From contig ONBC01000037.1 of NCBI GenBank assembly GCA_900315955.1, positions 1 through 43,943 on the forward strand: a stretch of DNA of 43,943 nucleotides, written 5' to 3'. The DNA is from an uncultured Prevotella sp. GTDB lineage: Bacteria > Bacteroidota > Bacteroidia > Bacteroidales > Bacteroidaceae. A model generated the notes under the pieces. It did not search any database and was not told the origin of the DNA. It was given only the letters and a program-made list of their open reading frames with translations. Of this stretch, positions 41,387-43,943 are shown in pieces; position 1 is the first letter of the stretch, and each line of letters begins with the position of its first letter. Position numbers and translations under genes: made by a program.

Positions 41387-42017
41387 ATTTCTCTTCTTGG
41401 TGTTGGTATTCCTTCCACTTTCGCTCCAAGCTCAGGAAGACAGCGTAGGAATGAGTCGGTTTGATCGACGCGTGAACCATATCCGCCGTTATTGGGCAAG
41501 CCTTATCCCCACACAGTTCGTGGTGCAGAACGCCGGTAACATGGGGCTCCTGTCGGTGGGTACAGGCTGGGCTTATGGCAAGCGGGGACAGTGGGAGACA
41601 CAGATCCTTTGGGGCTTCATTCCCAAATACAACAGTACGCATGCCCATTTGACCAATACCGTCAAAGAAAATTATATCCCGTGGAGCATCAGTTTCAATG
41701 ATTGGCTTGCCTTGGAGCCTTTGGAGGCAAGCGTCTATCTCAATACGGTCTATGGGCATGAGTTCTGGAGGAGTCAGCCACGGCGTTATCCAGACAAATA
41801 TTACCAGGCGCTCTCTACAAAGTTCCGTATCAATGTTGCCTTGGGACAGCGGCTGACATTCAACCTCAATCCCGAGAAATACCATTGTCGCTCCATCAGC
41901 CTCTTCTATGAGGTTAGTTCCTGTGACCTTTATATCCGGTCTCTTATGCAAGGTACCGACATTTCTTTCTGGGACATCATAGGATTGTCGGTGGGCGTGA
42001 AAATGGTGGTGCTGTAG
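41367..42017 (+). CDS. Predicted outer-membrane protein, unknown function
   Basis: This 216-aa protein starts at ATG 41367, inside the end of the phosphoesterase gene, with a signal peptide (MRRYIFRFLFLVLVFLPLSLQA). The longer frame from 41301 would overlap that gene more and lacks a signal at its start. The mature part has alternating patterns such as NMGLLSVGTGWAYG, WETQILWGFIPKY and SISLFYEVSS, and it ends with a strand-like IIGLSVGVKMVVL, as in small outer-membrane beta-barrels. I do not recognise the family more precisely. It is the last gene of the probable operon. No terminator was found in 42018-42152. Confidence 0.7.
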   Translation: MRRYIFRFLFLVLVFLPLSLQAQEDSVGMSRFDRRVNHIRRYWASLIPTQFVVQNAGNMGLLSVGTGWAYGKRGQWETQILWGFIPKYNSTHAHLTNTVKENYIPWSISFNDWLALEPLEASVYLNTVYGHEFWRSQPRRYPDKYYQALSTKFRINVALGQRLTFNLNPEKYHCRSISLFYEVSSCDLYIRSLMQGTDISFWDIIGLSVGVKMVVL

Positions 42018-42152
42018 CGTATTCAGAGGGATAGTGCCCAGCGATAAGCTTTCAGGCGAACCCTTGCCGTGCCCGTCTTTGCCGGTCTCTACTTCACACC
42101 CTCAGCCTCCAACAGACTTTGCTGCATATCTGTTTTTGCCATGGTGCCCCTC

Positions 42153-42500
42153 CTATGGTCTTACTACCTCTTCGAAGTGCGCCTTGGCCCAGCTGATGAG
42201 CTGCTCAAGGGCTGGTATGAGCGACTTGCCGGTGTCGGTGAGACTATACTCCACGCGCGGCGGCACCTCGGGATAGACCTTTCGCCCTACGAGATGACTT
42301 GCCTGCAACTGCTTGAGCGTCTTGGAAAGCATCTTCTGCGAGCAGTCGCTCATGTGGGCGTGCAACTCATTAAAGCGCATCACCCCCGTTTGGCTCCTGT
42401 CCAAGGTGTACAGTACGAGCACCGACCACTTGTCGCCGAAACGGCTGATGACCTGCCGGATGGGACAAGTGAGATACTCGGGATTGACTTCTTTCTTCAT
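42153..42500 (-). CDS. HxlR-family transcriptional regulator
   Basis: This 115-aa winged helix-turn-helix protein has the HxlR/YodB layout. CPIRQVISRFGDKWSVLVLYTL (residues 12-33; Cys12 is the conserved redox-sensing Cys of many members) is given here in two parts, CPIRQVISRFGDKW and SVLVLYTL. RFNELHAHMSDCSQKMLSKTL is the recognition region, cited as RFNELHAHMSD and SQKMLSKTL, and PRVEYSLTDTGKSL is the wing. These proteins often sense quinones or electrophiles and repress a neighbouring oxidoreductase. Here that is the divergent NAD(P)H-binding gene at 42786. Confidence 0.93.
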   Translation of the reverse strand: MKKEVNPEYLTCPIRQVISRFGDKWSVLVLYTLDRSQTGVMRFNELHAHMSDCSQKMLSKTLKQLQASHLVGRKVYPEVPPRVEYSLTDTGKSLIPALEQLISWAKAHFEEVVRP

Positions 42501-42520
42501 ATTCCAACGACTGTTGTCTT

Positions 42521-42562
42521 AGTGTACACTGCAAAAGTAACCAAAAGTGACTAAAGAACAAA
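42521..42562 (-). promoter_or_regulatory. Promoter and putative operator of hxlR
   Basis: Minus-strand TACTTTTG (42539-42532) and TTTG (42562-42559) are 19 nt apart, a full consensus. A perfect 10-bp palindrome, AGTGTACACT (42521-42530), covers the expected transcript start. AAAGTAACC (42534-42542) overlaps the -7 element and occurs again at 42648-42656 before the oxidoreductase gene. Both are candidate sites for autoregulation. Confidence 0.65.
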
Positions 42563-42631
42563 AAGTAATAGGTTAATGCGTGTTAAAGTTGATCTGCAGC
42601 GCATTAGTGTTCTTGCAATTCCTACCAAACG

Positions 42632-42689
42632 GTAACCATAAGACTGGAAAGTAACCTCTTGCAGGATATTGGATTAATATCTAACTTTG
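42632..42689 (+). promoter_or_regulatory. Promoter region of the oxidoreductase gene
   Basis: The -7 element is TAACTTTG (42682-42689), with CTTG (42658-42661) 20 nt upstream. GTAACC words lie at 42632-42637 and 42651-42656, just before or overlapping the upstream element, where a regulator would act. The leader is about 90 nt. Confidence 0.55.
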
Positions 42690-42785
42690 CACTCGCAAAC
42701 GGGGATGAAGACTCAGACAAACGAGTTGGAGAATCCCTTACGGTAAGAAGTAAAGTATTTACAAACAAAAGAAAGGAAACAAATT

Positions 42786-43445
42786 ATGGCAAATGTAGTT
42801 TTAATCGGTGCAACGGGATTCGTAGGTTCAGCAGTTCTCAACGAGCTGCTCGCTCGTGGACACAAGGTAACGGCAGTGGTGCGCAATGCCGCCAAGCTGC
42901 CCAAGAACGACAACCTCACTGCCGTGGAGGAGGATGTGGCCAATGTGGACGCTATCGCCAACATCGCAAAAGGCAAGGATGCCGTCATCTCGGCCTATAA
43001 CCCTGGGTGGAACAACCCACAGATGGGCAAGATCAACGATGAGAACTATCCCAAGATTGTGGAGGCCGTGAAGAAGAGTGGCGTAAAGCGTCTGCTCATC
43101 GTCGGCGGTGCCGGCACACTGTTTGTCAAGCCTGGTGTGCGTGTAGTGGATACAGGTGTCATCCCCGACGCGATCATTGATGCCGTCCGCTCATTGGGCA
43201 ACTTCTATCTCAACTACCTCACCAAGGAGCACGACCTCGACTGGGTGTTCTTCTCTCCTGCCGGTGCTTTCGAAGATGCTGACAAAGGCAAGCGTACGGG
43301 TAAGTTCCGCCTGGGCAAGGACGACCTCATCGTGGACCCTGCCACAGGCACGAGCCATATCTCCGTACAGGACTATGCCATAGCCATGGTTGACGAGTTG
43401 GAGAAGCCTGCTCACCACAAGGAGCGCTTCACCATCGGCTACTAA
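42786..43445 (+). CDS. NAD(P)-binding oxidoreductase, NmrA/SDR-like
   Basis: This 219-aa cytoplasmic protein has an N-terminal Rossmann motif, VLIGATGFVGSAVLNELLARG (glycines at residues 8, 11 and 14; cited as LIGATGFVGSAVLNEL). VTAVVRNAAKL suits NADP binding, and RLLIVGGAGTLFV and WVFFSPAGAFEDADKG are typical of the NAD(P)H-binding family related to NmrA, YtfG and atypical SDRs. Such proteins are often paired with HxlR regulators, as quinone or flavin reductases or redox sensors. It is divergent from hxlR, 285 nt apart. The substrate is unknown. Confidence 0.88.
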   Translation: MANVVLIGATGFVGSAVLNELLARGHKVTAVVRNAAKLPKNDNLTAVEEDVANVDAIANIAKGKDAVISAYNPGWNNPQMGKINDENYPKIVEAVKKSGVKRLLIVGGAGTLFVKPGVRVVDTGVIPDAIIDAVRSLGNFYLNYLTKEHDLDWVFFSPAGAFEDADKGKRTGKFRLGKDDLIVDPATGTSHISVQDYAIAMVDELEKPAHHKERFTIGY

Positions 43446-43495
43446 CTTGCGTTTTGCAAAAGCAGTAATCATTTGCAGGGGTGGTCTGACTGGTT

Positions 43496-43943
43496 TTAGT
43501 TCCTGCCCATCCCTTCCTTGAACCTTTCTAAAAGCATCTGGGCCAACGCGTTCTTTGGGTTGAGCTTCAGCGCCTCGTCGAAGCTGTCGAGGGCTTGACG
43601 GTAGTAGCGCGGTCCGTTTTGCTGTGGGTTGGTCACGATGATGGCTGTGTAGTAGAAGCCGTGGAGCGTGGCGAGGTCAGAGCGGTCGGTGGCTTTGGTG
43701 GGCTGCAGCGCTTCGATGCGTTGGATCACGCGCTGGGCCTCGTCGATATACTGCTGTGCCTTGCTGCTTTGAGGCTGCTCACAGACCGTACCGAGCAGGA
43801 GCACAGCCTGCTGGTATTTCGGTAGGATGCTGTCGGGCTGCATGGCCTCTAAGCGTTGCAGTGCGGCGAGTTGCTGCTCCATCGTGGGCTGACTCTGCTG
43901 AGCGTGGAGACTGAGGAGAGACACAACGAGGAGGACGAGGATT
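43496..43943 (-). CDS. Exported TPR-like protein, 5' end outside the window
   Basis: The frame runs off the window end at 43943. Reading in from the edge gives LVLLVVSLLSLHAQQ, the end of a signal peptide, so the true start lies beyond. The GTG at 43924 is therefore not the start. The visible mature part of about 130 aa is rich in Gln, Ala and Leu, with helical repeats (EQQLAALQRLEAMQPDS, YRQALDSFDEALKLNPKNA) that resemble tetratricopeptide repeats. It is a small periplasmic helical protein of unknown role. A homologue of known function is not recognised. Confidence 0.75.
   Translation of the reverse strand, partial: ILVLLVVSLLSLHAQQSQPTMEQQLAALQRLEAMQPDSILPKYQQAVLLLGTVCEQPQSSKAQQYIDEAQRVIQRIEALQPTKATDRSDLATLHGFYYTAIIVTNPQQNGPRYYRQALDSFDEALKLNPKNALAQMLLERFKEGMGRN

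Overview
The window is chromosomal DNA from a member of the Bacteroidales, most likely a Prevotella-type anaerobe. Evidence: promoters of the Bacteroidetes type (TTTG, about 19 nt, TAnnTTTG) precede many genes; Shine-Dalgarno sequences are weak or absent; complex I has a fused NuoCD and no NuoE/F/G next to it; and family-typical genes are present (Porin O/P, M64 peptidase, GH2 beta-galactosidase with DUF4982, BspA-like leucine-rich repeats, membrane pyrophosphatase). Gene names rest on my reading of motifs and family memory; no database search was run.

Layout. 1-620: repeat-rich DNA with no gene. 624-7040: tRNA-Cys, pyruvate:ferredoxin oxidoreductase (nifJ) and a DUF4143-type ATPase on the minus strand, then an ATP-grasp protein on the plus strand. 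7041-7661: a 22-bp tandem repeat array and a candidate small RNA divergent from a GH2 beta-galactosidase gene (7662-10124). 10259-20890: an 11-subunit complex I operon, nuoA-B-CD-H-I-J-K-L-M-N, in which nuoH is broken by what looks like a 10-nt deletion. 21188-24463: a truncated lipoprotein-like ORF, then a glucosaminidase / M64 peptidase / EFR1 flavo-ferredoxin operon. 24601-29313: ddh, then comEC, tpx and ald on the minus strand, with a perfect 42-bp inverted repeat between tpx and ald. 30055-34838: Porin O/P, LRR protein, ppk and ppx, with phased Pho-box-like repeats in front of both transcription units. 34942-42017: an SGNH hydrolase, then a probable operon of a fused MEMO-AMMECR1 protein, its radical SAM partner, membrane pyrophosphatase, a metallophosphoesterase lipoprotein and an outer-membrane protein. 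42153-43943: a divergent hxlR / NAD(P)H-oxidoreductase pair and the 3' part of a secreted TPR-like protein.

How the genes fit together. PFOR and the EFR1 protein handle low-potential electrons; complex I without its NADH module could accept them from reduced ferredoxin or flavodoxin. The porin, ppk, ppx and hppA genes form a phosphate, polyphosphate and pyrophosphate theme, and the Pho-like sites suggest that the first part of it responds to phosphate starvation. ddh, ald and the glucosaminidase relate to cell wall and amino acid metabolism.

The observations most worth a second look are the in-phase Pho-like promoters, the nuoH lesion, the candidate small RNA at 7403-7490, the two related 22-bp repeat arrays, and the long palindrome over the promoter of the MEMO-AMMECR1 operon.
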